Both the position numbers and the translations under genes were made by a program. Below the pieces are notes generated by a model. The model made no database searches. It saw only the letters and a list, made by a program, of their open reading frames with translations, and was not told the origin of the DNA. From Cohnella sp. OV330 (GTDB lineage Bacteria; Bacillota; Bacilli; Paenibacillales; Paenibacillaceae): a DNA stretch of 64,000 nucleotides. Every line of letters starts with the position of its first letter. The first letter of the stretch is position 1. Below are positions 28,801 to 34,861 of this stretch, piece by piece. Location: NCBI RefSeq assembly GCF_900112065.1, contig NZ_FOKE01000003.1:369607-433606 (forward strand). Reading direction: 5' to 3'.

Positions 28801-29283
28801 GCGGCCAAGCAAATCGTCGGCGGTACGAGCGAGACGACGTTCGAGCCGGGCCGTACGATCACGCGCGCCGAGTTTACGCAGCTGCTGGCAGGCGCGCTGA
28901 AGCTGACGGACGAAGGCACGCAGTCCTTCGCCGACGTATCGGCAGGCGCTTGGTACGCGAAGCCGATCGCGCTGGCGGCCGAAGCCGGCATCTTGTCGGG
29001 ACGCGGAGACGGCACATTCGATCCGAGCGGCGCGATCACCCGCCAGGAGATGGCGACGATGATCGTGAAGGCGTACCGCTACCTGCACGGCACCGCGTCA
29101 GCGGAAGGCGCGGGCACGACCTTCGCCGACGCGGACCGCATTGCCGCCTGGGCGGCGCCGTACGTGGCCGAAGCCTCGTCGCTCGGCCTGCTGTCCGGCC
29201 GAGGCGCCGGTCAGTTCTCGCCGCAAGGCGTGACGACCCGCGCCGAAGCGGCGCAGTCGGTGTACAATTTGCTGCAAAAGTAA
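22879..29283 (+). CDS. Giant SLH-anchored multidomain beta-helix/GH128 protein
   Basis: 2134 aa, one of the largest genes here. In order: signal peptide (to about 38); discoidin-like domain (about 50-175); an FN3-like segment (about 185-265); a right-handed beta-helix catalytic-type region (about 270-830; HHNAYQTLWNGERGRLYFYQ, SYKVADGVTDHEAWGLGIY) like proteins often annotated F5/8-type or GH55-like; a second discoidin domain (about 838-964); a Big2 domain (about 968-1050); a GH128-like domain (about 1057-1311; predicted Glu1137 in YNEPE and Glu1238 in WITEIG); a third discoidin domain (about 1324-1452); three He_PIG Ig-like repeats (about 1458-1745); an unassigned beta-rich region; and three SLH repeats (about 1955-2134) for cell-wall attachment. 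It probably holds glucan at the cell surface and cuts it. The beta-helix activity is not certain. Confidence 0.85.
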   Translation: MNRRPHLRKRGGAFLSALLALILTLTLALVAPGNQAAAASSALPSGALDPAGWKITTTLDDGAPDLNTISAALFDGDPSTAWTSAKNQSPWGLVLQIDMQRQTAFDSIAIDTGDSPNYGREYTIQSDADWSATLATVPGQSGVTVIKVPRTTARLVNVWQTGSNASPWTVAEARLYDSDKAYPGESGLAVKCTSQSCELNWSEVAGASAYRVYRAGGPTDTFERIGAGDVVGTVYSDTNIQPGHTYFYKISAVVGGAESGLSGAVSGIPGDSPFGPYVHVFDPSMGAAAINAAADAIFAEQERSEFGSGRHAMLFKPGDYEGVNVKVGFYTQVSGLGQDPDDVDIRGAVNANADWNDGNALVNFWRSAENFSVTPPAGSSAQWAVAQAAPMRRVHIKGQLELFDFDPWWNAGLASGGFLADSKIDGTIVPASQQQWFSRNNAYGSWSNGVWNMVFVGDEKPPAGTFPADPYTVVDKTPVMREKPYLYIDEKGAYQVFVPSVSKDSQGVSWQNGSTPGTSVPIGRFYIASPESSDADSVNAALNEGMNVLFTPGIYHLSDTIRVDRPNASVMGLGFATLIPADGKAAMTVADEDGIIVSSLLFDADAAGSPELLQVGPEGASRDHAANPISLHDLFFRVGGAHAGKTDANLVINSDDVIGDHFWIWRADHGASAGGWRTNDSMNGLVVNGEDVTVFGLFNEHHNAYQTLWNGERGRLYFYQSEIPYEVPDQASWMSGGGKVNGYASYKVADGVTDHEAWGLGIYSYFRDAVVKLDSAIEVPDVPGVKIHHATSVLLAGNGEISHVVNQTGTAAKQGGVRQTVAEYAGGDGSVVWTALNRADWIASAYKDAGGDTAAAGAIDGNAGTRWANREAQLPSGDQWFQVDMGTARAFDRVKIESGGDYGRGYRIQVSDNGADWTDMASGTGSETIDVTLGRRTARYLRVVQTGTASSNWWSINEINVYAGGAATAATGVEVAPAALTLMERQSAVLTATVNPEEASVKTVSWQSSDPAVAAVDEAGRVTALKAGSTTITATATDGGYTAQAQVTVIAGDPLPQPIAVKKGVAAIKYLSTDPAKLADVGASWTYNWSIDYTGSLTGMEYVPMLWGPGAVTDDTIAKLKEGKASGRFDSLLGYNEPELAEQSQTRVADAIKLWPRLMETGLRLGSPAVAYTYDDAYAAGKGWLDDFMTRTAAVGYPVDFIALHFYPDFTDPEAVAKLKNTLTAIHGKYGKPIWITEIGAIPFGATYRTPTQALASSFVAQLLPMLDSLPFVERYAWFGDNCAHDQGCAYTSLYDLSDRLTATGAAFKDPASVPPPEPADVRLDRAGWSATASSTAFGAAPEFAFDGDAGRQWSTDAGQVGGEWYSLDMGKTNRTNGLWLDAGANATFDYARGYRVELSVDGERWTTAAAGTGSAQLLRLSWPAQDARYIKVTQTGYDGFWRWTINELNVYGPGSAPTAPLAIGKPVDGASLPAARPDVSYDLTLGLEASGGSAPYSWSVTGLPEGLSFNAATGDITGTVAEGAAAASPYTVTITVKDANDETVSVTNTLAVGQLLGIGQPASGDAIPSAKVGAAYSVQLAAYGGAAPYTWRIEGLPTGLALDANTQAISGKPAEGTDVDSPYEILIRVTDSANVSREMTASLTVAPSDPVDPGMEELAIVAPAPGSAIVSGNEGSAYDQVLTLTATGGTEPYTWSISGLPTGLTFDPATLRISGTPASSGTYSLTITATDAENRTATVATSLTIEPIYVPPYVPPVTTPNTGTETPSADGTLKVTDAMLTMGDAVASVTLLAGTKTAQLPASLLGKAEGKDLELKAGDLSLTLPAAVLKKLTAAIPADLLGDAQVQVSFKPVEAATAAQAVGASTDATAVKLAGDVIEFTLTVVVGDASTAVTTFEAPLTLKLKADGVANPKLGGIFYLAGNGQRQYVDSKYVDGAYVAQIQHFSKYAVLEVNKNFADVPASHWAIDVIKELAAKQIVGGTSETTFEPGRTITRAEFTQLLAGALKLTDEGTQSFADVSAGAWYAKPIALAAEAGILSGRGDGTFDPSGAITRQEMATMIVKAYRYLHGTASAEGAGTTFADADRIAAWAAPYVAEASSLGLLSGRGAGQFSPQGVTTRAEAAQSVYNLLQK

Positions 29284-29306
29284 CAGTGTGCAAGAACAAC
29301 GCAATG

Positions 29307-29340
29307 AACGCCAAGTCCGCGGGGGCTTGGCGTTTTTGTT
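29307..29340 (+). terminator. Terminator after the SLH protein gene
   Basis: AACGCCAAG (29307-29315) and CTTGGCGTT (29326-29334) form the stem, followed by TTTTGTT. It ends the two-gene glucanase operon. Confidence 0.85.
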
Positions 29341-29379
29341 GTTTGACGAAACAAAATTACGGACGTTTTTATTTCCTAA

Positions 29380-29464
29380 GATTTCGCCGCCGTAATCATC
29401 CCAGTGGGTCCTAAGAAACTTAGTACTGCTCCACTTATGAACTTCTCGATACAATCGAAGAAAT
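29380..29464. repeat. Dispersed 85-bp repeat, copy B
   Basis: Ungapped match to 13538-13622 in the same orientation. It lies between the SLH-gene terminator and the next small membrane-protein gene. The central stem is less perfect than in copy A (GTCCTAAG against CTTAGTAC). Confidence 0.75.
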
Positions 29465-29495
29465 TATAGAAGGGATGCTTAGGGGGAGGGATATC

Positions 29496-29990
29496 TTGAT
29501 TCGGTCGAACGTAGGGCAGATGTTTTTTCGCAAGCTAATCGCCGCTTATTATACTTCGTGGGCTATTTCCCTTTGGTTGTCCTTGCCTAATATCATTTTT
29601 GAAAGATCCACTGGGAATGCAGCTGGGGGTTATATTCTTTTATTCATAGTGATTGCTACGTTCGCGACACCCGTCATCTTTATCTATGGCATTCTGGTTT
29701 CTTCGCTACTCGAGGTAGCAGCAGTTAAGTTTAAATTCAAAGGCTCGACCGCGGTATTTGTATCGGGTTTGCTTCATGTCTTGTTTGGGCTTTGTTTGGG
29801 CTTCGTGTTTCCATCTACGCTATTTTTCATGATTGGAGGCATCGCGGCTTTGCTTTTCTTCATTTTTGATATAAGAGTCGTTCGTTACATCCTAAGAATT
29901 AAGCTAAAGTTACGGCTAATCTCGTTTGCAGCGCCTTTTCTCCCGCTAGTTCTTATCGCAGTCACGCTCGATGCGATATCGCCGTCGTAG
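29496..29990 (+). CDS. Small integral membrane protein
   Basis: TTG 29496 is chosen since GGGGGAGGG lies 5 bases upstream; an earlier ATG at 29475 overlaps no proper site. The 164-aa product has four hydrophobic segments (AAYYTSWAISLWLSL, ILLFIVIATFATPVIFIYGI, AVFVSGLLHVLFGLCLGFVF, and FMIGGIAALLFFIFDI with a last one near the C-terminus). Topology resembles the unknown membrane protein at 13813, and both lie just after a copy of the 85-bp repeat. Function unknown. Confidence 0.65.
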   Translation: MIRSNVGQMFFRKLIAAYYTSWAISLWLSLPNIIFERSTGNAAGGYILLFIVIATFATPVIFIYGILVSSLLEVAAVKFKFKGSTAVFVSGLLHVLFGLCLGFVFPSTLFFMIGGIAALLFFIFDIRVVRYILRIKLKLRLISFAAPFLPLVLIAVTLDAISPS

Positions 29991-30220
29991 CCGCCGTTCC
30001 CCGTTTTAACGATATCCCCTTTAATCAGGAAACGCGATAATTCGAGTCTCGGCAGTTCCGGAAGACGGGCGGCCATCCATCTTAAAAGGACGGTCCTGAC
30101 GCAAAGGGATACCGCTAAAACACAGCTGATTTGCGTCCACAATCGCAAAACGAGCAAATGAATTGCTGAAAGGCAGTTAATGCCGGTGTGGCTGTGGACC
30201 ACGCTTGCTGCGGATACGCC

Positions 30221-30580
30221 TCAGACGCGAGCCAGCTTGAGCAGCCAGCAGGAGGTGCGGTCCAGCGTCCGCGCATTCCGCGCGCTATTGCGGACGGATA
30301 TGTTCAGGAAGATCCGGACGGCGTCGCCGGTCCTGTTGTTAAAAAGCACCTTGTTCGGCGTCAGGTCGCCCGCCCCGCCCCTGGCGGTAAACGATCCGGT
30401 CGAAGGCAGCGCCTCGACTTTGAAGACGAACGCATCGTTGGACAACAGGAAGTTCAGGCTTTTCAGCACCAGCTTTTTCCCTTTAGGCACGTCGATTACG
30501 ATCGTCTGCACGTCGATGCTTTTCCCGGCACCAAGCGAGATGGACGATTTTCCGCCGACGATTCCGTTTAATTGAAGCAC
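30221..30580 (-). CDS. Hypothetical beta-rich protein
   Basis: GTG 30580 has GGAGGT 6 bases upstream, giving 119 aa; longer starts lack a site. The sequence alternates hydrophobic and polar residues in strand-like runs (GKSIDVQTIVIDVPKGKKLV, AFVFKVEALPSTGSFTARGG) and has no signal peptide. The last 25 residues are basic. Not recognised. It is divergent from the BMP lipoprotein gene. Confidence 0.5.
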   Translation of the reverse strand: MLQLNGIVGGKSSISLGAGKSIDVQTIVIDVPKGKKLVLKSLNFLLSNDAFVFKVEALPSTGSFTARGGAGDLTPNKVLFNNRTGDAVRIFLNISVRNSARNARTLDRTSCWLLKLARV

Positions 30581-30744
30581 GGCCGCACCTCCGGTTGGAA
30601 TATACGTCAGCATATTCGAAGCCCGAAGGACAAGTTTGGACGTTTGTCCGAATCGGCGAGCGGAGCGGACGGATGCCTCGGCATCCGTCTGACAATTGGT
30701 CGCGCTTGCAGGCATGCACGCGAACAATGTTCATGTCAGCATAC

Positions 30745-30772
30745 TTGACGTCAACCTGAGGCCTAGTATATT
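30745..30772 (+). promoter_or_regulatory. Predicted sigma-A promoter of the BMP lipoprotein gene
   Basis: TTGACG (30745-30750) and TATATT (30767-30772) are 16 bases apart, 32 bases ahead of the start codon. Confidence 0.6.
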
Positions 30773-30803
30773 TGGATGTAATTCACACAGGGAGGTCATC
30801 CAA

Positions 30804-31994
30804 ATGATCAGGTTGGTTCATGCCAAACGCTCGACCTTGCTGACGCTTCTGACGATCGCCTTCTTCGTAATGCTGGCAAGCGGCTGCGGCGAATCGTCCA
30901 ACGGGTCCCCGTCTTCGGCTAGCGCGGCTGCGAGCGTAGCGGCCGCCACGGCGCCGGACGCTTCTCCCGCGGATGCTTCTCCCGCGGACACGGAAGGCGC
31001 GAAGAAAAAACCGCGCGTCGCATTCGTGTATTTAGGCGTGGCGGGAGACGGAGGCTGGACGTACCAGCACGACGCCGGCGTCAAATACATGGAGCATGAA
31101 CTCGGCATCAAGGCGGACATCGTCGAGAACGTGCCGGACACCGCGGACTCGGAGCGGGTGTTCACGGAGCTCGCGCAAAATCACGACATTATTTTCGGAA
31201 CCAGCTACGGCTACATGGACGCGATGTATAACGTGGCCCAAAAGTACCCCGACGTCATCTTCATGCACTGCTCGGGCTACAAGACGCTGCCCAATATGGG
31301 AACCTACCTCGGCAGGGAATGGGAATCAAGCTACCTGGTCGGCATGGCCGCGGGCAAGATGACGAAAACCGGACATCTGGGATACGTCGGCGCTTTTCCC
31401 ATTCCCGAAGTCATCTACACGATCAACGCTTTCGCGCTTGGCGCGCAGAGCGTGAACCCCGACGCGAAGGTGGACGTGGTGTGGAGCAATACCTGGTTCG
31501 ATCCGACGATCGAGCGCCAAGCGGCGGATAGCTTGCTGGACAAAGGCGTCGACGTGCTGGCCGCTTACCAGGACTCGCCCGCAAGCCTGCAGGCCGCGGC
31601 CGAGCGAGGCGCCTTCGGCGTCGGCAACGATTCGGACATGGGCAAATACGCGCCGGACCATTACATTTCGAATAACGTCTGGAACTGGGGACCTTACTAC
31701 GCGAAGGTCGTCCGGTCGGTTATGGACGGCACGTGGAAAAGCGAGGCCTACATGGGCGACATGAGGGACGGCCTCGTCAATCTGGCGCCGCTCGGCGCCG
31801 CGGTGCCGCAGGACGTGAAGGATCTGGTCGAGAAGACGAAGGCCGGCATTTTGGACGGGAGCGTGCAGGTGTTCAAAGGCCCGATCTACGACCAATCCGG
31901 CAAGCTGCAGGCCGAGGACGGAGCGGCGATGACCCTGGAACAAATCCTGGCGCAAGATTGGCTCGTTAAAGGCGTTAACGGAACCGTATCGTAG
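30804..31994 (+). CDS. BMP family substrate-binding lipoprotein
   Basis: ATG 30804 follows GGGAGG. The 396-aa product has a lipobox (LASGC, Cys28), an Ala/Ser/Pro-rich linker with a repeated DASPA motif (to about residue 70), and a basic membrane protein (BMP/PnrA-like) domain: VAFVYLGVAGDGGWTYQHDA, HDIIFGTSYGYMDAM, YPDVIFMHCSGYK, AYQDSPASLQAAAERGAFGV. BMP proteins deliver nucleosides or purine-like ligands to ABC importers, but no permease or ATPase gene is next to it. Instead a Rieske oxygenase gene follows after 15 bases, suggesting capture and oxidation of the same compound. Confidence 0.88.
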   Translation: MIRLVHAKRSTLLTLLTIAFFVMLASGCGESSNGSPSSASAAASVAAATAPDASPADASPADTEGAKKKPRVAFVYLGVAGDGGWTYQHDAGVKYMEHELGIKADIVENVPDTADSERVFTELAQNHDIIFGTSYGYMDAMYNVAQKYPDVIFMHCSGYKTLPNMGTYLGREWESSYLVGMAAGKMTKTGHLGYVGAFPIPEVIYTINAFALGAQSVNPDAKVDVVWSNTWFDPTIERQAADSLLDKGVDVLAAYQDSPASLQAAAERGAFGVGNDSDMGKYAPDHYISNNVWNWGPYYAKVVRSVMDGTWKSEAYMGDMRDGLVNLAPLGAAVPQDVKDLVEKTKAGILDGSVQVFKGPIYDQSGKLQAEDGAAMTLEQILAQDWLVKGVNGTVS

Positions 31995-32009
31995 GAGGAG
32001 GCGAACGAT

Positions 32010-32996
32010 GTGCATCAACCGGATCCCGCTTTGACAAAGGAATGGCTGCCGGCGCTCCCGTCCGACCGGCTGGGCGCCGAGCCGCTATCGATAGAACTGC
32101 TCGGCGTCAAGCTCGCGATCGTCCGGTTGGGAGACAGGGTCCGCGCTTTCCGCGACCTTTGCATTCACCGCGGCGTGCCGCTCTCCATGGGGCGCGTCGA
32201 GGGGGAGCGGCTGGTCTGCGCCTATCACGGCTGGTCGTACGACGGCTGCGGCGCATGCGTGCGAATCCCGGCCCAAGCGGCGAACAAAGCGATCCCGGAA
32301 AAAGCCAAGGTCCAGGTATTCGCTTGCGCCGAGCAATCCGGCTTGATCTGGGTCTGCCTGGGCGAACCGTCCGGCGATCCGCCGACGGCATCGCTCGGCG
32401 AATTCGATTCGCCCGCTTATCGCCGCGTGCATTGCGATCCTTATCTCTTGCAGGCGGCGGGGCCGCGGATCGTCGAGAACTTCCTGGACGTCTCCCATCT
32501 GATGTTCGTCCACGAGGGGCTGCTCGGCGATCCCGAGGCGGCGGAGATCGGGGAGCACCGGGTCCATCGGACGGCTGAAGGACTCGCGAGCGACGAGATC
32601 TCGGTGTACCAGCCCGATGGGGACGGCACCGGGCAAGGGATCGTCAACCGGTACATTTACAAAGTGCTGGGACCGCTCACGGCTTGGCTGGAAAAGCGCG
32701 ATTCCGCCAACCCTCGTCACGTGTTCGGGCTGCTGCTGACGGTGACGCCGCATACGGAGCGGCTCAGCACGGCTTTTGCGGTCATCTATCGCAACTACGA
32801 TCTGGACACGCCGGACGAAGTCTTCTCTTCCTTCCAGGACCGGCTGATCGAGCAGGATCGCGCGATCGTCGAGGCCCAGAAGCCCGAGCTGCTGCCGTTG
32901 GATCTGCAGGCGGAGCTGCACCTGGTGTCGGACCGCATCAGCATCGCGTACCGGCAGTGGCTGCGCGAACTGGGCGTCTCCTTCGGCACGGCGTGA
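32010..32996 (+). CDS. Rieske non-heme iron oxygenase, alpha-type subunit
   Basis: GTG 32010 follows GGAGGAGG. The 328-aa product has the Rieske [2Fe-2S] ligands Cys51-x-His53 and Cys70-x2-His73, then the mononuclear iron site pattern Glu156, Asn157, Asp160, His163, His168 (ENFLDVSHLMFVH). The length is slightly short of ring-hydroxylating oxygenase alpha subunits and fits single-component-type demethylases such as vanillate or methylxanthine demethylases. It is in one operon with the BMP lipoprotein. A purine-like or N-methylated heterocycle is therefore an attractive but unproven substrate. No reductase gene is nearby. Confidence 0.88.
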   Translation: MHQPDPALTKEWLPALPSDRLGAEPLSIELLGVKLAIVRLGDRVRAFRDLCIHRGVPLSMGRVEGERLVCAYHGWSYDGCGACVRIPAQAANKAIPEKAKVQVFACAEQSGLIWVCLGEPSGDPPTASLGEFDSPAYRRVHCDPYLLQAAGPRIVENFLDVSHLMFVHEGLLGDPEAAEIGEHRVHRTAEGLASDEISVYQPDGDGTGQGIVNRYIYKVLGPLTAWLEKRDSANPRHVFGLLLTVTPHTERLSTAFAVIYRNYDLDTPDEVFSSFQDRLIEQDRAIVEAQKPELLPLDLQAELHLVSDRISIAYRQWLRELGVSFGTA

Positions 32997-33016
32997 CGCG
33001 TCGCTCGCCTATGCTT

Positions 33017-33047
33017 AGAACCGTCAGCTTCGGCTGCCGGTTCTTTT
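33017..33047 (+). terminator. Terminator after the Rieske gene
   Basis: AGAACCGTCAGC, loop TTCG, GCTGCCGGTTCT (one mismatch) and then TTTT. Confidence 0.8.
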
Positions 33048-33162
33048 CGTGCGTGCAACGGACCGTATGTCCGGCTTGCCGGGAGGCCGCGGTTGACCCT
33101 TCCAAATTAAATCGTTACGGTATAACGTATAAGCATGACTTTACGCGGCTGGAGATGATCGC

Positions 33163-33879
33163 ATGTTCTTGCGCAGTCTGACGGTGACCGGCGGGGCGGA
33201 TCGGAAGGGCTATCCGTTCGACATCCCGGCGATTCGGGGGCTTTCGTCGCTCGCTTTCGAATCCAACGTGTCCTTTTTCGTCGGGGAAAACGGGTCGGGC
33301 AAGTCGACGCTTCTGGAAGCGATCGCGTACCAATGCGGGTTCAACGAGGCGGGCGGCGGGAGGAACAATACGTACGAGGTGGATGCTTCCGGCTCGGCGC
33401 TCGGGGACGCGATCCGGCTGTCCTGGATGCCCAAGGTGACGAACGGCTTTTTTCTGCGCGCCGAAACGTTTTATCACTTTGCTTCGCATCTGGATACGCT
33501 GCCCGAGAGTCTGGGCGCCTACGGCGGACGTTCCCTGCACAGGCAGTCGCACGGCGAGGCTTTTTTGTCGCTGTTCAAGCACCGGTTTGGCCGAAAGGCG
33601 ATCTATCTGCTGGACGAGCCCGAGGCCGCGCTTTCTCCCGCCAGGCAGTTGGCCCTCATGCGCATTATCAAGGATCTGGAGAAGGACGCGCAGTTTTTCG
33701 TCGCGACGCATTCTCCGATCCTGCTCGGCTATCCGGGAGCGCGAATCCTGAGCTTCGACGAGACGCCGATCCGGGAGATCCGGTACGAGGACACGCTGCA
33801 CTATATCGTGACCAAGCGGTTTTTGGATCACCGGCACAAGGTGCTGGACGAGCTGTTCGACGACGGGGAGGAAGATTGA
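33163..33879 (+). CDS. AAA-type (ABC-like) ATPase, orphan
   Basis: 238 aa, cytosolic. Walker A GENGSGKST lies around residue 42; a Walker B-like IYLLDEPEAALSP follows at about 146, and a switch histidine in FVATHSPILLGYPGA. The signature region is HRQSHGEAFLS. This matches single-domain AAA ATPases with an AAA_21/AAA_23-like core, not sugar-importer ATPases. It stands alone before the AraC gene, with a start at ATG behind GGAGATG. Role unknown; similar genes are common single-copy housekeeping-like ATPases in Firmicutes. Confidence 0.8.
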   Translation: MFLRSLTVTGGADRKGYPFDIPAIRGLSSLAFESNVSFFVGENGSGKSTLLEAIAYQCGFNEAGGGRNNTYEVDASGSALGDAIRLSWMPKVTNGFFLRAETFYHFASHLDTLPESLGAYGGRSLHRQSHGEAFLSLFKHRFGRKAIYLLDEPEAALSPARQLALMRIIKDLEKDAQFFVATHSPILLGYPGARILSFDETPIREIRYEDTLHYIVTKRFLDHRHKVLDELFDDGEED

Positions 33880-33898
33880 GGGAGAGGAGGGGCAGGGC

Positions 33899-34750
33899 AT
33901 GTCGTACGAAGTTCACGACCAGCTTCGCGTCACCGTGCTGAACGTGACGAAGGTCCAGTACAAGTCCAGAATCATTTTCGATTATGTCCAATCCTGTTAT
34001 ACCGTCTCTTATATCCAAAAGGGAGAGGTCATCACGACGCTCGAGGACAAGGAGTTCGTGGCCAAGACGGGCGACGTGATGATCCACCGGCCGCACAAGC
34101 CGTTTAACGTCATCTCCCAGACCGACGGCGTGCATTACCTGTTCAACGTCGATATCAAGGTCAAGGGGGAGCAAGACTTTTTCGACGTATTCCCGCTCGG
34201 CAAGGTAGTCAAGGTGCGCGATCCCGGACTATACGAAAAAAAGTTCGACGAGCTCCGAAGCCTGTGGCTGCAGGAGGACGACGACTTTCGAACCGTGCAG
34301 ACCGGCTTTCTCGCTTTTTTCCTGATGCATGAGATCCTGGAGAGCACGAAGCTCGGGGAACGGCGGTCCTCGCGGGATCCGATCATCACCGACCGCTTCA
34401 ACAACGCGCTGCATTATATCGAGAACGGTCTCGAGGAAGACATCTCCCGCGAGGAGCTCGCCCAGATCTATCATATGAATCCGGTCTACTTCAGCCGCGC
34501 GTTCCAGAAGATCTACGGGATCACGCCGATGAAGATGCTCAAGAAGATGCGGCTGCAGAAGGCCAGGCAGATGCTCGAGAATACGGAGCATACGATCGAC
34601 CACATCGCGCAGCAAAGCGGGCATTACGACGCGGCGCACTTCAGCCGGGCGTTCCAGAAGGCATTCGGACAATCGCCGACCGATTATCGCAAAAGTATCA
34701 AAACTACAAGAAGAAGCATCGTCCCTACATGGTTCGATTATCAAATCTAA
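33899..34750 (+). CDS. AraC family regulator of the sulfatase/importer operon
   Basis: 283 aa. The N-terminal half is a cupin sensor domain (YTVSYIQKGEVITTLEDKEF, TGDVMIHRPHKPFNVI). The C-terminal 100 residues are an AraC DNA-binding domain (ISREELAQIYHMNPVYFSRA, YGITPMKMLKKMRLQKARQM, HYDAAHFSRAFQKAFGQSPT). It lies immediately upstream of, and in the same direction as, the importer operon at 34862, separated by a terminator. A local activator of that operon is the natural reading. Confidence 0.9.
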   Translation: MSYEVHDQLRVTVLNVTKVQYKSRIIFDYVQSCYTVSYIQKGEVITTLEDKEFVAKTGDVMIHRPHKPFNVISQTDGVHYLFNVDIKVKGEQDFFDVFPLGKVVKVRDPGLYEKKFDELRSLWLQEDDDFRTVQTGFLAFFLMHEILESTKLGERRSSRDPIITDRFNNALHYIENGLEEDISREELAQIYHMNPVYFSRAFQKIYGITPMKMLKKMRLQKARQMLENTEHTIDHIAQQSGHYDAAHFSRAFQKAFGQSPTDYRKSIKTTRRSIVPTWFDYQI

Positions 34751-34758
34751 ATTAACAT

Positions 34759-34824
34759 AAACTTCAAGAACGCCTGCTGTAAGCGTCCGTAAACGCTGAG
34801 AGCAAGGGGATCTTGAAGTTTTTT
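34759..34824 (+). terminator. Terminator after the AraC gene
   Basis: AAACTTCAAGA (34759-34769) pairs with TCTTGAAGTTT (34811-34821), with a smaller GCGT/ACGC stem inside, then a T run. It could also act as a leader element of the operon that follows. Confidence 0.6.
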
Positions 34825-34861
34825 GTTCTGCGGATCCAACCAAATCAGAGGGGGATTATCG

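Noticed and set aside
26350..29088. A 912-codon frame antisense to the SLH protein gene.
   Set aside because: It is an artefact of high GC and codon bias of the sense gene; the translation is Arg/His-rich with no domain.
33163..33879. The orphan ATPase as the missing ATPase of the sugar importers.
   Set aside because: It lacks the length, signature motif and regulatory domain of MsmX/MalK-type subunits and resembles single-domain AAA ATPases.
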